Assembly: GCA_019454045.1 (NCBI GenBank)
Contig: SKCR01021121.1
Coordinates: 1 to 64,000, forward strand
Length of the DNA: 64,000 bases
DNA from: Zanthoxylum bungeanum
Lineage: Eukaryota > Streptophyta > Magnoliopsida > Sapindales > Rutaceae
Direction: 5' to 3'
The translations under genes were made by a program, and so were the position numbers. This document shows, piece by piece, positions 10,929-22,585 of this stretch. Within the stretch, counting starts at the first letter, position 1. Each line of letters starts with the position of its first letter. The notes beneath the pieces are model-generated. The model saw nothing but the letters and a program-made list of their open reading frames with translations, was not told the origin of the DNA and did no database searches.

Positions 10929-12715
10929 GCATTCCGTGACAAAATACTACCTAATACAAAGACTACGGTAATAGACCCAAAAAGCAAATAGTCAACTGTC
11001 AACCATCAAAACAGTGACTTATTACAAAATGACTCGATCTAACACCTAACAAAGTAGTCTTGAAAGTAATGCCACCTCAGCAACATACCTGCTACCTGAA
11101 ACATCCACAAACAACAATATACCGTGAAAAGCATTGGGATAATCAAGTAAAACATAAAGCAGGTAAAAATCTCATGCATGTACAAATAGAAATCCTTCTC
11201 CCCCTTAATCTTAACTCCCCTTAAAACGGAGATATCTAAAGGATATTCTACGGCTCTCTCCTATATATTAAGTTCTCCCCCTTAATATATTACTCTCCCC
11301 CTTTTTGTCACGAAATGACAAAGGATAAAAGAAACAGGAAAAATAACAGGAGAACAGGAGAAAACACATGCAAGAGCATAAACAAACAGGAATTACTCCC
11401 CCTCACTAACAGGTACAAACAGTTAGCAAAATCACATACGGGAAGTAAACCACAACTCAGAAAAGTGCACAGGAAAGAAAAAATTGGTATGCAATAACAT
11501 GAAGCACACACAAGCACATACTGAGATAAATAAAAATCCTGTCAAAAACTGACTGAAACAGCATTTCAAGCTGATACAATGATACCCAGTCAGTATTCAG
11601 CTGTTTATGACATGAAACAATATGCATCATTTTAAAAGTGGCTAAATACAACACTTATGCATATGACATAAACACCAAAGCATATAAAGCACTTGCGTGG
11701 AAAATAAAGTGCATAACGAATCAAGGCTTAAGACCTTATTTTATGAGCTGGACACAGCCAAAGAAATCCATCTCTAAACAAACCAAGTCCACAAAATGAG
11801 TGTTCAAACCCAGCACCACTAGGACCTGAAAATAAGCAACATGGTTGCATGCTATATTATTTACCCCAGAAATATCATGAGCTCATTTTTAACAACTCTT
11901 TCGAGTGAAGGGTTTTTGCCCTTATCTTTTGAAATTGGCCATTTTGGCTCTTTTGCACTTGAGTCTCATTTTTCTTTTTAAATATATTTCTTTTTACTTT
12001 TACAAGGGGATAGCAAGGTCATCTAGTCAAAGGTCACACTATTAAGCAAACAAAGCATTGAAGAGATTAGATTGCCATTCCAAAAACTCATACATGCGAC
12101 CAAGCCTTGATAAAATAAAAACGTGTATGTGAAAGTGCAAGCACAAGATATACCAAAGGTTTTTATCACACACACTCATGTATATAGAGCATCAAGAAAA
12201 ATAACAGCATATCATACATGCATAATCATATATCCTACATACCAGGATCACATGCACATGCTATTCATGCTCTAACAAGCCATAAAAAAAATTTTGGTCT
12301 TTTCAAAATATATAATAATTTTTTTTTTTTTTTTTCAGTTTTAAAGCACAAAAAAAATAAAGACACAAAACAGCTTGCAAAACATCCAATGATACGTGGA
12401 GTTGTATCCCCGAGTGCAGATCATACTACCGTCCATTCGGAATCGGCTATGAAATTTATGTCCGGGTTTCCATCCTATATACCAAGGGATATATAACAAA
12501 AACAAGACACACACACACCCATATGCTGTGAAAACAAAACAAACGTGTAAAAACATAAAACACACGCACACACACATGCAATGGGAAGATAAAAGTGCAT
12601 CATTTAAGCAGAGTTACACCGAAGTGCACTCTCATAATGTCCATCAGGACATGCAGAGGAAGATGGGAATTCATCTTGCTTCCTCACCCAAACTTTTCTA
12701 GGAACCACTTCCACA
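10929..12715 (-). other. Non-coding internal region of gag-only Copia element
   Basis: About 1.8 kb where pol would be expected. Only short unrelated ORFs are present. It contains several CTCCCCCTTTTT-like pyrimidine blocks (11190-11310), a T tract at 12316-12335 and one copy of the ~80 bp sequence shared with 29818-29880 and 59157-59238. Confidence 0.75.
12403..12485 (+). other. Conserved ~80 bp sequence, copy 1
   Basis: About 90% identical by eye to 59157-59238, although the surroundings are unrelated. Core landmarks are ACCGTCCATTCGG, ATCGGCTATG and TTTATGTCCGGGTTTCCATC. Function is unknown. Confidence 0.8.
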
Positions 12716-14478
12716 CTAGAGTTCCCAGACAACAAAGAAGTTTCTCACTAAAAATAGTGCTTGTTTGGTTAGTGCAGAAACTTGAGACATTAGATTTGAC
12801 GAATCAAATCTAGGAGACACACTCTTAGGCCTTCTCTTTTGCTTGTGCAACATGAAGCACTTAGGCCTAATATGTCCAGCCTTGCCACAGTGGTGGCACA
12901 CAGGCACAAACCTCGGATGAGAGCGAGGTTTTCCCATAACACCTCTAGAACGAGGTTGGGTCACAGGACGAGGAACAAACGGAGGAATCACATGACTACA
13001 CACAACAGGCTTTTTGCCTAAGTCACGTTTAGCTGCTACAGGCACAGCTTTGGAAGAAGAAGCCTTATCACAGTTAGGCTCAGAAATAATTCCTAACATA
13101 CGGTCCACATTTTTATTCTCACTAGAAAATACAGACAATTGGGTTCTAGTATCTTCAAGTTCAGTTTCTAATATTTGGACCCTATTAATTAGACCTCTAT
13201 TTCTCTCCTCCAGGTCATCTACCATCAAAAGGCTTTGCTCAAATTTGGCTTGAGCTTCATTCTTTTCTAGCTCAACAGCTTTCAGCCTTTTATTGACCTC
13301 TATATTAGTCTTCTTAATAGCTAAACTCTCATTAAACAGTTCAACATAAGCTACCTGAAGACTTTCCTCATCTACAGACTCATCAAGAGAGACTTCTGAA
13401 TCATCATCATTAACCACAATCTCTCTCTCACCAGTCACACTAGCAGTAAAGGCAATAAAATTTTTCTTGCCTTTAGGAGACTCATCAGAAGAATAACCAC
13501 CTTCTGAATCACTAAGAGATGCTGCCATGGCTTTCTTGCCTTTAGCCCTAAGGTATGTAGGGCACTCTGGTCGAATATGCCCATAGCCTTCACACTCATG
13601 GCATTGGACATCATGGGATCTACTACTCATATCCTCTCTAGACTCTTTTCTGCTATGCCTACTCTCTCTAGGCATAACCTCTCTATCTCTATTACTGCTA
13701 TGGCCACTTTTCTTAAGTTTAAGAAATTTCTTAAACTTCTTTGCAAACAAGGCCAAATCACGATCCGTGATGGTATCATCATCACCAGACGAATCATGCA
13801 CAACTTCCTTAGCGATTTTCATCGCAAACGTTTTTGGCTCTCTAAAACCAGGAAGCTTTTTCTCATAAACCTGCAGCTTTCCTACGAGTTCATCTAAATC
13901 AAGCTTATCGAGATCATTACTTTCCTCGATGGCAGTAATCTTGGGTAGGAATTTATCAGGAAGAGATCTAAGGATTTTCTAACTATCCTATTGGTAGGAA
14001 TAGTCTCACCTAGGTTAAAGCTTGAGTTAACGATATCGTTAATCTCAGCATAAAATTGATCAAAGGTCTCATCATCTTTCATTTTGGCGACCTCAAACCT
14101 AGTGGCTAAATCCTGGAGTCTATTATTTTTAACAGACAATGTGCCCTCATGCACAGTCTGCAGGATGTCCCAAGCATCCTTGGCTATCTCACACATTGAG
14201 ATTCTCCTAAACTCAGCAGAACACACAGCACCATGTATGGCATTAACAGCCTTGCTGTTCCTATTGCTAGCATCAAATTCGTCCTTGGTCCAGGTCAATT
14301 TATCTTTAGGGGAAGTGACCCCATCAACAGTAACAACGGGAGGTTTCCACCCGTATTCAACAGACATCCAGACCCTCTCATCTAAGGACTTAAGGAAAGC
14401 TCTCATGCGAACCTTCCAATGCAAATATTCCGTGCCATCAAAAAATGGCGGACAATTTAAGGGTTGACTACGCTCCAT
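12716..14478 (-). pseudogene. Copia Gag polyprotein with two zinc knuckles
   Basis: Gag of the gag-only Copia element, starting at the ATG at 14478. The N-terminal part shows the Copia signature LNCPPFFDGTEYLHWKVRM and a UBN2-type helical capsid region (AWDILQTVHEGT, FDQFYAEINDIV). A basic/acidic linker follows, then a CCHC knuckle CHECEGYGHIRPEC, a ~150-residue coiled-coil-like stretch (EKNEAQAKFEQSL, LEERNRGLINRVQILE), and a second knuckle CHHCGKAGHIRPKC near the C-terminus. Gag packages RNA into virus-like particles. The frame is broken once near 13975-13980 by loss of a single A in an A run; the sequence on both sides is otherwise open. If that indel is an assembly error, the protein would be intact, about 585 residues. 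No pol follows. Confidence 0.9.
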
Positions 14479-14505
14479 AGCTAATGGGTCAAGGATCGAG
14501 TTCAG

Positions 14506-14517
14506 GCTCTGATACCA
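14506..14517 (-). promoter_or_regulatory. Primer-binding site, initiator tRNA-Met
   Basis: The minus strand reads TGGTATCAGAGC, the standard plant Copia site, two bases from the 5' LTR end. Confidence 0.95.
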
Positions 14518-14519
14518 AT

Positions 14520-15617
14520 TGAAAATTCGGGGTTATCCTAAGTTCTGACCCTATGCGGAATTACAGACAATAAGCAGGACAAGTCCTGTTACTGCTACTA
14601 TGGAATTGCAACAGGCAATTAACAAATCAACCAACTAAAAATAAGCTGCAAATGTAAAAACAAATAATAATTAAAGCAGCAAATATAATCAATCACACAA
14701 AATTCAACACAATGATTTTGGTGACGAAGTGGAAAACTCTTCCGAGTAAAAAACCACTCCGGGTATAGGCTACCACCCGAATCCACTATATAGAGAAAAA
14801 CTTACAGCGATGGTCAAGACCTATGGTGGCAACTCCACCGACTCAAGAACCTCAATACTGCAAGAACTCAAGGCAACTCCTCAAGCCCGCGACCCACGGT
14901 TTTCTTCAGAACCTCTGAAGTCTCTGAGTAGATTGTATCACCTCTGAACGCCGGAACTCCGACTACCAAAACTCCTCCTATAGAACTCTAAAGGATTAGG
15001 GATTTTGGGTTATGTTGTGTTGAAGGTTTATCAAAGAATGATTCTCACCATTAATAGAGAAGACAAGAGGATGATGAAGTCTTCAATGGTGAATCAAAGA
15101 GAGTTGAAAGCTTTGTGAGATTTAGGCTCAAGGAAAAGTGTTTCAGCTCTTTCAACTAATGGGGAATGGCGGCTAAGTGTTATATTTATAGGTAGGGTGA
15201 AAACCTAGGGTTTTGCAGGCTAAAAACGCGTCCAGATCGCAGTCGCGTTCGAACGCTTACTAGAACGCGCCCTTTCTGTGAAGACTCGTTCGAACGTCAA
15301 TCGAACGCACAACGAACGGATGCTCTCTGGAATGATCTCGTTCGAACCCCACAAGAACGTGCTTCGAACGTTTGCTCTCTGGAATGCTCTCGTTCGAACC
15401 CAATAGAGAACGTGCCACTAACGCAACACGTTCGAACCCACAAACGAACGCAGCACTAACGCCAATCGTTCGAACACTGCAACGAACGCACCACGAACGT
15501 ATGTCTGATGCACAGCAGCCAAAACCCAGTCCAATTGCACAAAGATCTTCACGACATATTACAACTCAATTGAACTTATTTTGTCACGGACACATGCCAA
15601 TAAAAATGGAACTCACA
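14520..15617 (-). repeat. 5' LTR of gag-only Copia element
   Basis: 1098 bp partner of 9810-10915. In element sense the GTTCGAAC palindrome cluster (15240-15500) lies in the U3 part, where promoter and enhancer elements are expected. The last bases read in frame into the downstream kinase half of the host gene. Confidence 0.95.
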
Positions 15618-16763
15618 CTGGCTATCGCGATCATCCTCATAAGACGTCGTAAGAGGAACATGAGTTTGCCAACGGAGAACAATCTGCTGAATCTAGCAAC
15701 ATTGCAAAGAATTTCATACCAAGAGCTTCAAAAAGCAACTGACGGATTTAATGAAAGCAAGTTGCTTGGTAAAGGGAGTTTCGGAACTGTTTACAAAGCA
15801 ACTCTTTCTAATGGGATGGATTTTGCAGTAAAGGTATTCAATTTGCAAGAAGATAGTGCACTTAAAAGTTTTGACACTGAATGTGAAGTTATGAGTAGAA
15901 TTCGACATCGAAATCTCATTAAAATCATTAGCAGTTGCAGTAATCTTGATTTCAAGGCTTTAATACTGCAATACATGCCTCAAGGGAGTCTGGAGAAGTG
16001 GTTATATTCTCATAACTACTTTCTAAATATCCGACATAAGCTAAATATAATAACAGATGTTGCTTCTGCTTTGGAATATCTCCACCATTGTTATTCAACA
16101 CTAATTGTTCACGGTGATCTAAAGCCTAGCAATGTACTGTTAGATGATAATATGGTCGCACATTTGGGTGATTTCGGCATGGCTAAACTCTTAGATGATG
16201 ATAATTCTATCACTCAAACTTTGACTCTGGCAACTATTGGTTATATGGCACCAGGTGAGTTTTCGTTTTCGTTTTCGTTTATTATATATACTGATTCTAT
16301 CAACTCATTATTATTATTATTAAATTTTATCTGATGAAGTTATGACATAAAAAAGATAGTGGCAAAATTTACAATTTTAAGTACTTAAAATGCAGAGTAT
16401 GGATCAGAAGGAATTGTTTCTACAAGTGGAGATGTTTACAGTTTTGGCATTTTAATAATGGAAACATTTACCGGAAAAAAGCCTACAGATGAAATGTTTA
16501 CAGGAGAAATAAGCTTGAAGCGTTGGGTTGAAGAGTCATTACCTGATGCAATTACAGAATTTGTAGATGCCAACTTGCTGAGCAGCGAAGAGGAAAAATC
16601 TGACGACGACTTTGCTGCTAAGAGGAATTGCATATCATCCATTTTAAGCTTGGCCTTGAAATGCTCTGCAGAAATTCCTGAGGACAGAATTAATATTAAA
16701 GATGCTTTGTTTCATCTCAAGAAGATTGAAACAAAGTTTCTAAAGGATGTTCAACAAGCTTGA
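15618..16763 (+). pseudogene. LRR receptor-like kinase, transmembrane/kinase half (broken)
   Basis: The 3' half of the receptor kinase begun at 7019. After the Copia element and its CTGGC duplication the transmembrane codons continue (AIAIILI) into a basic stop-transfer run (RRRKRN). The Ser/Thr kinase domain has glycine loop GKGSFGTVY, catalytic lysine in FAVKVF, catalytic loop IVHGDLKPSN, DFG in LGDFGMAK and APE split by an intron. HGD replaces HRD, so it is a non-RD kinase, as usual in pattern-recognition receptors of class XII. The last intron is 16255-16395 (GT..AG) and the final exon 16396-16763 ends at TGA 16761-16763. No frame break was seen in this half. With the ectodomain separated by 5.8 kb, the complete receptor cannot be made unless the element is removed from the transcript. 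An in-frame ATG in the LTR could start a kinase-only product. Confidence 0.92.
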
Positions 16764-16925
16764 TACAGTGCAACAACAAGAGTTTGTATTTCAGGGGAAG
16801 GTGAAATTGGTAGGTTTCAGTGTCTATAGTTCCTTTTCTTGGCAATTTTGCCACAAATACTGGCGGCGTTAGCTCGATGCTCAAGTTAGTGATGAGTTTT
16901 CATTTATAGTTAACAAGGAATTTTA

Positions 16926-18192
16926 GGGGTGTATTTAATTGAGATTTTAAAATATTATTTATGAATAAATAAGTCTAGTGGATTTTAAATAATTATTTAA
17001 GAATGTAATAACTTAAAAGATTTTATTATAATTTTTTTAATTATGATTTTTTACTTATTGGATTTTAAAAGGTTTATATCATAAGAATTTATAAGATTTG
17101 AAATGACAACATATAGATTTTTTTTTTTTTTTTTTTTATGATGCTAACAAACTAACTTTTAATTGAATTATAAGCAATGTCTATCTAGTTCAATGACACA
17201 TTCTTTTCATGGGCCATTCCGTTCAAGTCACTCTCCACTGAATTATCAATGCTATATTTTTCATCATGGTTAGGTGGGGATGTCCCAACCTTTACAACTA
17301 TATTTTCTTTTTGAACGAACATGAATCAAAGTGTAATATTTTTAGAACCGATATTATATAGAATGGAACTAATAATTATTCATCTATTTAACATAAGTAG
17401 TTGTCTTTCTATTTTTACGCACAAACATTCACTGCCATAAAAAATTAAAATATCAATAATATGCTTATTACGCACAAAACCAGAAATCTCTATTTCAAAT
17501 AAAAGCATATCCAAATTTTAATTAATAGAAATCGAAAATGCGACAGTTTAGCAATTCGAGTTAGTTATTTCTTTCCTAAAACCATGATCAAAGACCGAAA
17601 CAACTGTTTTTTTATTTTTTATTTTTAATATCTTCAACAGTGTGAGCGTTCATGGTCATTGTTTGCTTAACTTTGATTTCAGTGCAATGTGTTTGGATCT
17701 GTTTTCACAAGAAATTTGAACTAAAAACCTTCAGATTTTTTATGTATGAAAGAAAATAGAAACTGCATTACACTAGCTGAAAAAATAAGAAATTACTAAT
17801 AAGTAAGTACCTTGTTCAGAATAGCTCACATGTTTATTCATCTTCTCTTCTCTAACGGCCAAAAAAATCTCGCATCAAAAGTCTGATGGGTTAGGGTATG
17901 ATTTTTTCTATAGGATTTGATATTTATAATTCTCATTAAAAAGCCTCACACAATTACACATATAAAAAAAAACTTTCAAAATAAGTAAGTTTTTCAATAT
18001 CATAAAATTTTTTATTACTAGTTTAAATTACTGATTGAATATCACTAGATTTGGACACTCTGTTTAAAAAATCATAATAGTCTTAATAAAATATCACAAG
18101 ACTTTTTAAATTATTTAAAATTCTTAATTGAATATCACAAGATTTATTTAACTCAAAATAGTCTTTTAAAATCTCAATTGAATACACTCCCT
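16926..18192. mobile_element. Tourist-like inverted-repeat element (PIF/Harbinger type)
   Basis: A 1.27 kb AT-rich block whose ends are inverted repeats: GGGGTGTATTTAATTGAG on the left and the complement of GGGAGTGTATTCAATTGAG on the right. Similarity continues for over 100 bp inward (AGATTTTAAAA, CTAGTGGATTTTAAATAATT). It is flanked by TTA on both sides (16923-16925, 18193-18195). GGG ends with TTA target duplication fit Tourist/Harbinger elements. No transposase ORF is present, so it would be a non-autonomous copy. It begins 160 bp after the kinase stop codon. Confidence 0.75.
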
Positions 18193-18195
18193 TAA

Positions 18196-18634
18196 ATAAA
18201 TACAATGTCCTGTGGCTATTCTGGAACTGAAGAGTAATCGGAAGATTGAACAAATTAAAAATTGATTTCTTGAAGGAGTTAACTAGACCATTTTTATATC
18301 ATAGCCAAACCATATAAAAAAATGCCCATGAAAATTTCTCTGATTAAGTTATGTTTCTAAATACACTTGGGAGTCATCAATTAAATTTTTAGAAAATTTT
18401 GGGAAAAAAAAAGAACCTCTTAATAATTTTCTTTTACAAAGTACTCACTCACTAGACATAGTATGATTAGTAAATTTGAAAAATATAAATAAAAAAGTGT
18501 CTTAGGCTATGTTTACATTCAACTAGTCAAATTATATCACATTAATTTATACAAAATTGTACTGCAGTAAATAATCCATCCATTTTCATGGCCCAAAAAA
18601 AAAAAAAGATTTTTCTATTTCCTTTTTCATCATG
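18196..18634. other. AT-rich intergenic DNA
   Basis: No gene, repeat structure or RNA gene recognised in this stretch. Confidence 0.5.
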
Positions 18635-19703
18635 AGAAATGTTCAAATTCCGAGGAATGATAGAATGAGACTTGTACTTAGTCAAAAATGGATAGTAAAA
18701 GCCCAATGATCTAGAAAGACGGAAGGGATTTGACAGAGTGGTCCGACCTTGTGATACAAATGAGTTCTCCTAAGGACAGAACGTGTTAAGGATGGAGTGA
18801 GTTGTCATGTCAACCCGACCTAAAAATGATAGATTTGAGGATTCGATGAACCCGACCCGTTGATGTCTCCATATGCCAACCTGACTTGGTAAAGAAAGTT
18901 AGAATAAGATTTGATTAATATCATCTGTCTCAGTATGCAGACCCGAGGAACGATGATGGGATCAAAGGTCGACCTGCATTAAAGCCATATGATGTATGCC
19001 CTAGATGAGAAGATAAGTTTATAGAAGGCTAAATAATGACTATAGGAAAGCCACCATTCTCATTAGCAAGTAGCCTCTACCAGCCACCATAAGACGTTGT
19101 AGTGGTAGAGAAGTGGCAGAGCAGAGCCGCCATAGGCCGGTGCAGTAACAGTGAAATGTGATGATCTGATTAGTCCAGCTAGAAGGCAGTTGAGGAGAGT
19201 TTTGATTGCGATAATGATTAAGTTAAATAAGATGACGTCATATGCGGTGGAATAATGTATTTGTAAGCCTATATAAAGGGTTGAAGCCATAATTCTGGGG
19301 GATTCACTTCCTCGTTAATGTTTTTAGCATCTTACGACTTGTAAAGAGAGAGAAACATAAGAACTAGTGATAGAAAGAGAAAGTTAGTCAGTCGCCCGAT
19401 CATTTGTAAGAATTATATCAGACTTGTGTACGAACCCGAAGTATTTATCCTTTGTAATTGTGCATTCCTTCACTTGTAGCTCTAGTCGGTCTTGACCTCG
19501 AGCAGTAATAAAATACCAATTTTCTCTTGTGGACGTAGGTTAGAGCCACTCTCCGCCGAACCACGTAAACTCTGTGTTTATCTTGTTTGTCTGCTATGTT
19601 TGCTTTGGTTCCTACTAACCAAACAAATTCATTGTTCTAATGAGGTTTATTCGAATGGGTGAATTCCTTATTTTGCCATTCAAATAAAAAACAACCATCA
19701 ACA
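18635..19703 (+). repeat. LTR of decayed Ty3/gypsy element
   Basis: About 1 kb that ends ..CCATCAACA directly before a gypsy-style primer-site stretch. It contains a TATATAAAGG box near 19271-19280, followed by a pyrimidine-rich start region, as in an LTR U3/R. The left boundary is only approximate, no partner LTR or target duplication was found. Confidence 0.5.
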
Positions 19704-20507
19704 GTTGACATCGTCTGTGGGCACAAGTATAAAAAGCAACAACACATTAAGACAATGGTAGGAGACATAAATCATAGAGATACAGAGAGCTCACCAGCAG
19801 AATGAATGGAAGAGAAGGAGGAAAATTTACGAATGGAAATGAAGAACTCCCGAAAAGAAAGAGAGGCAACCCAAACTATCATGAAGGCCATGATGGAGAA
19901 GATTGAGAAGTTAAAGAAATCTGGAGAACGAGGTCTTGTGGGCCCATCTGTAAGAGGGAAGAAATTGCTAGTGGAAAGAGAGCGGTTGATGTAGAAGATG
20001 AGCTAGAGGTAGGAATGAGAAATCCTCGCAGGGTCAGTTCAGTGGTGGTAGCCAGCGCCTCACAAATAGGATAGCCTCATGACGATGGATAAATTTCAGA
20101 ATCATCCTACGACAGCCCCTACGTTGGGGAGAGTGACTGAGGCATTATCAAAGACAAGGGCAAAGGGTTCAGCACAAGAAGAAATATCACGTCCAGAAGG
20201 AGGATTTTATAGAAGTCTCCAACAATGGACGAGAGGATCCAAAAGGTCGATGAAGGAGCTGGTTTCAACAGGATATGAAAAGGTGGGGATGAGCACGTGA
20301 GGAGGTGCTCGTGATGATCAATATCTGGAGACATTGCCTTCTTTCACCAAAGAAGTGCTAAAGTTAGAATTCCCAAAGAAGTTCATCATACCCTCGATAG
20401 ATGTATATAAGAGTAATACTGACCCTAAGTCACATGTGGAAAGGTTTGTGCTATTGATGGAGATCCAAGGCATGGTCTGGTCGGCGATCTGTAAAATTTA
20501 GGCGTTA
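19704..20507 (+). pseudogene. Ty3/gypsy leader and gag N-terminus (decayed)
   Basis: The stretch TTGACATCGTCTGTGGG at 19705-19721 resembles the TTGGCGCCGTCTGTGGG that follows the LTR in many plant gypsy elements. Downstream are a charged, coiled-coil-like segment (19806-19994: EEKEENLRMEMKNSRKERE) and then a gag capsid start at about 20360-20505, with YKSNTDPKSHVERF and LLMEIQGM, matching the 'DP..HV..F...M...G' landmark of Tat/Athila-type Gag. The frames are separated by stops, and the element ends where a degenerate AT-rich repeat starts. No pol is present. Confidence 0.65.
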
Positions 20508-20945
20508 AATATGAAATTTAGGCATTAAACATAAAATTATAAAATTATTGACTCGTGAGTATTAACTTGAAATTGTCGGCATTAAACATAGAATTAGGGC
20601 ATCAAACATAAAAATTACAAATTTATTACACTGTATAGTATAAACATGAGAATTTCGACAATAAACATGAAAATATGACATTAAACATGTAAAATCGGAA
20701 ACATAAAATTTTATTAGTGTTAACATGAAATTTAAAGCACTTAACATGAAAATAATACATTAAACATGAAAAATATTTTCACATGTGAAATAAGATTTTG
20801 ACATTCCACACGTGTATTATTGCTCACATAAAATTTCATAATATTAACATGCAAATTTGGACATTAAACATGAAAAGTATGATATTAAATATGAAAATAG
20901 GGCATTAAACATGAAAATTTACTTTAAACATGATTTGACAAATTC
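20484..20945 (+). repeat. Degenerate tandem repeat (CATTAAACATGAAAAT-like)
   Basis: About 460 bp of loosely repeated 15-25 bp units with the core CATTAAACATGAAA, more than a dozen recognisable copies with variable spacing. It lies at the broken end of the gypsy remnant. Confidence 0.75.
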
Positions 20946-21514
20946 ATTTATTAATTTTTTAAATAATTATTTTAATTTAATTTATCAATATTTTATTATT
21001 TTAATAATATTTCATTGATATAATAATAAAATTATTATTTTTGCACCAACCGGTACAAATGTAACGACTAGTAGTTTTACTACTGCATACTGTGGTACTG
21101 TTACGTACGGGACGAAGCCACATAAAATAAATTATGATGAGACTCAAATATACCTCAAAATCCCGGGAAGAGACTGTACAGTTTACCATTTGGGCAGCCC
21201 GTAGTATTTGGCGCATAACCTTTTCGTATGAACTCAGATTTTTATGAATTTTATATCGTCGGAAAGCTGAGATCAAGACATACAACGTAATGCGTTGAAT
21301 ACTTTCCCGAATTCGGACCAGAAGTTGATATCAAAAAACGTAAGTCAAAATTTCGGATGAATAGTAATTTCGAGGTCAAATGGAAAAGTCTCAAATTTTC
21401 TTCATTTTTCTATAACTTTCTTAATATCATTTGGGTCCATTATATAAGTAAGGGGCTACTATTCACCATTTCCAAAAGGAAAATGAAAAAGAAAGAAAAT
21501 CGTAAGTGAAAAAG

Positions 21515-21652
21515 AGAGAAAGAAGAAGAGAAGAAGAAGAAGAAGAAGAAAGAAGAAAAGAAGAAGAAAAGAAGAAGAAGAGAGAAGAAGAGAAGAAGAA
21601 GAGTGAGAGGGAAGAAGAAGAAGAAGAAGAAGAAGAAAAGAAGAAGAAGATG
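21515..21652 (+). repeat. Interrupted (GAA)n tract in 5' LTR
   Basis: Purine-only GAA/AGA-rich stretch at the position equivalent to the pure GAA tract at 28034-28163 in the 3' LTR. The long Leu/Ser/Phe or Lys/Arg ORFs over these tracts are artefacts of the repeat. Confidence 0.9.
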
Positions 21653-22585
21653 AAGCCAAGATAATCATGGCAACCATTGGAGGCTTGGAGGGTGAAGAAA
21701 TCAAGCATGGAAAAGGTAAGAAACTCAAAACCCAAATTTTAAACATTTTTCAATTTGATTGTTGGGAGATTGTGGTGAGTTGGTGACTTGAAATAATGGA
21801 GTTTGGGTAGTTTTGTGTTGATAAAATGTGTGTTTGGGGTAGTTATAGAGTTCTTATTCAAGTTGATTAATTTTGTAAGAATGATGGAATTTGATGATGT
21901 TTGAGTATTGGGAGTGTGTTATAATGATAAACTAAATGTTATAATTAACTTGTGGATGTATTGTGGATTTAGTATTTTGATTTGGGTTGTGTGGGTTTTG
22001 ATTTGGGGACTGTCTTCGGCAAGGAAGAATCTGCCCATGAAGACGACTGCACGTCGCGACGCGACGACCAGAAACCAAAATTGTTTTTTAGAAAATGCGA
22101 CGCGTAACCAAAAGTCAGGGTGTCGTTTTACAATTCATTTGGGGGATAAAAAGGTTCTAATAAGGAAATCAAATTAGGATAAGGAAATTTATTTGATTAT
22201 GAATCGTATTTTATAACTGTTGATTCTAATTAAATTCCGATCATAGGATATCCACATGAACCACATTCTCTTTCGACCATAGATCCAGTCCCAGCCAGAA
22301 TCAAACATTGTGAGTGGACACTCTTTCTTTAAATTGATTTTCATTTTATTATTTTGATAACATACTTATATTTTACGTTTGAGGGCTTTAGAATATTTCT
22401 TTTTCAGTTATTATTCATATACAGTTATGTTTTGAGAAAGTAAATGATTTTCAGAAACATTGTTTACAGTTTTAAGATTCAAAGTATGATTTTATGTTTT
22501 TCGGGGCATGAGGGAAAAACTCACCCCAATATGTAACTTGACAGAGATGGAATTGACGGATACAGAGACATGTGCACATGTAGAG

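Larger units (their letters stand above)
9810..15617 (-). mobile_element. Non-autonomous gag-only Copia element (TR-GAG type)
   Basis: Complete 5.8 kb minus-strand LTR retrotransposon. Order in its own sense: 5' LTR (15617-14520), tRNA-Met primer site (14517-14506), gag (14478-12716), 1.8 kb without coding potential, polypurine tract, 3' LTR (10915-9810). The 5 bp target duplication CTGGC is perfect (9805-9809 and 15618-15622). Protease, integrase, RT and RNase H are absent, so it must have been mobilised by a relative. The two LTRs differ only by a few short indels, with no substitution noticed, so insertion is recent. It lies in the transmembrane codons of the LRR kinase. Confidence 0.95.
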
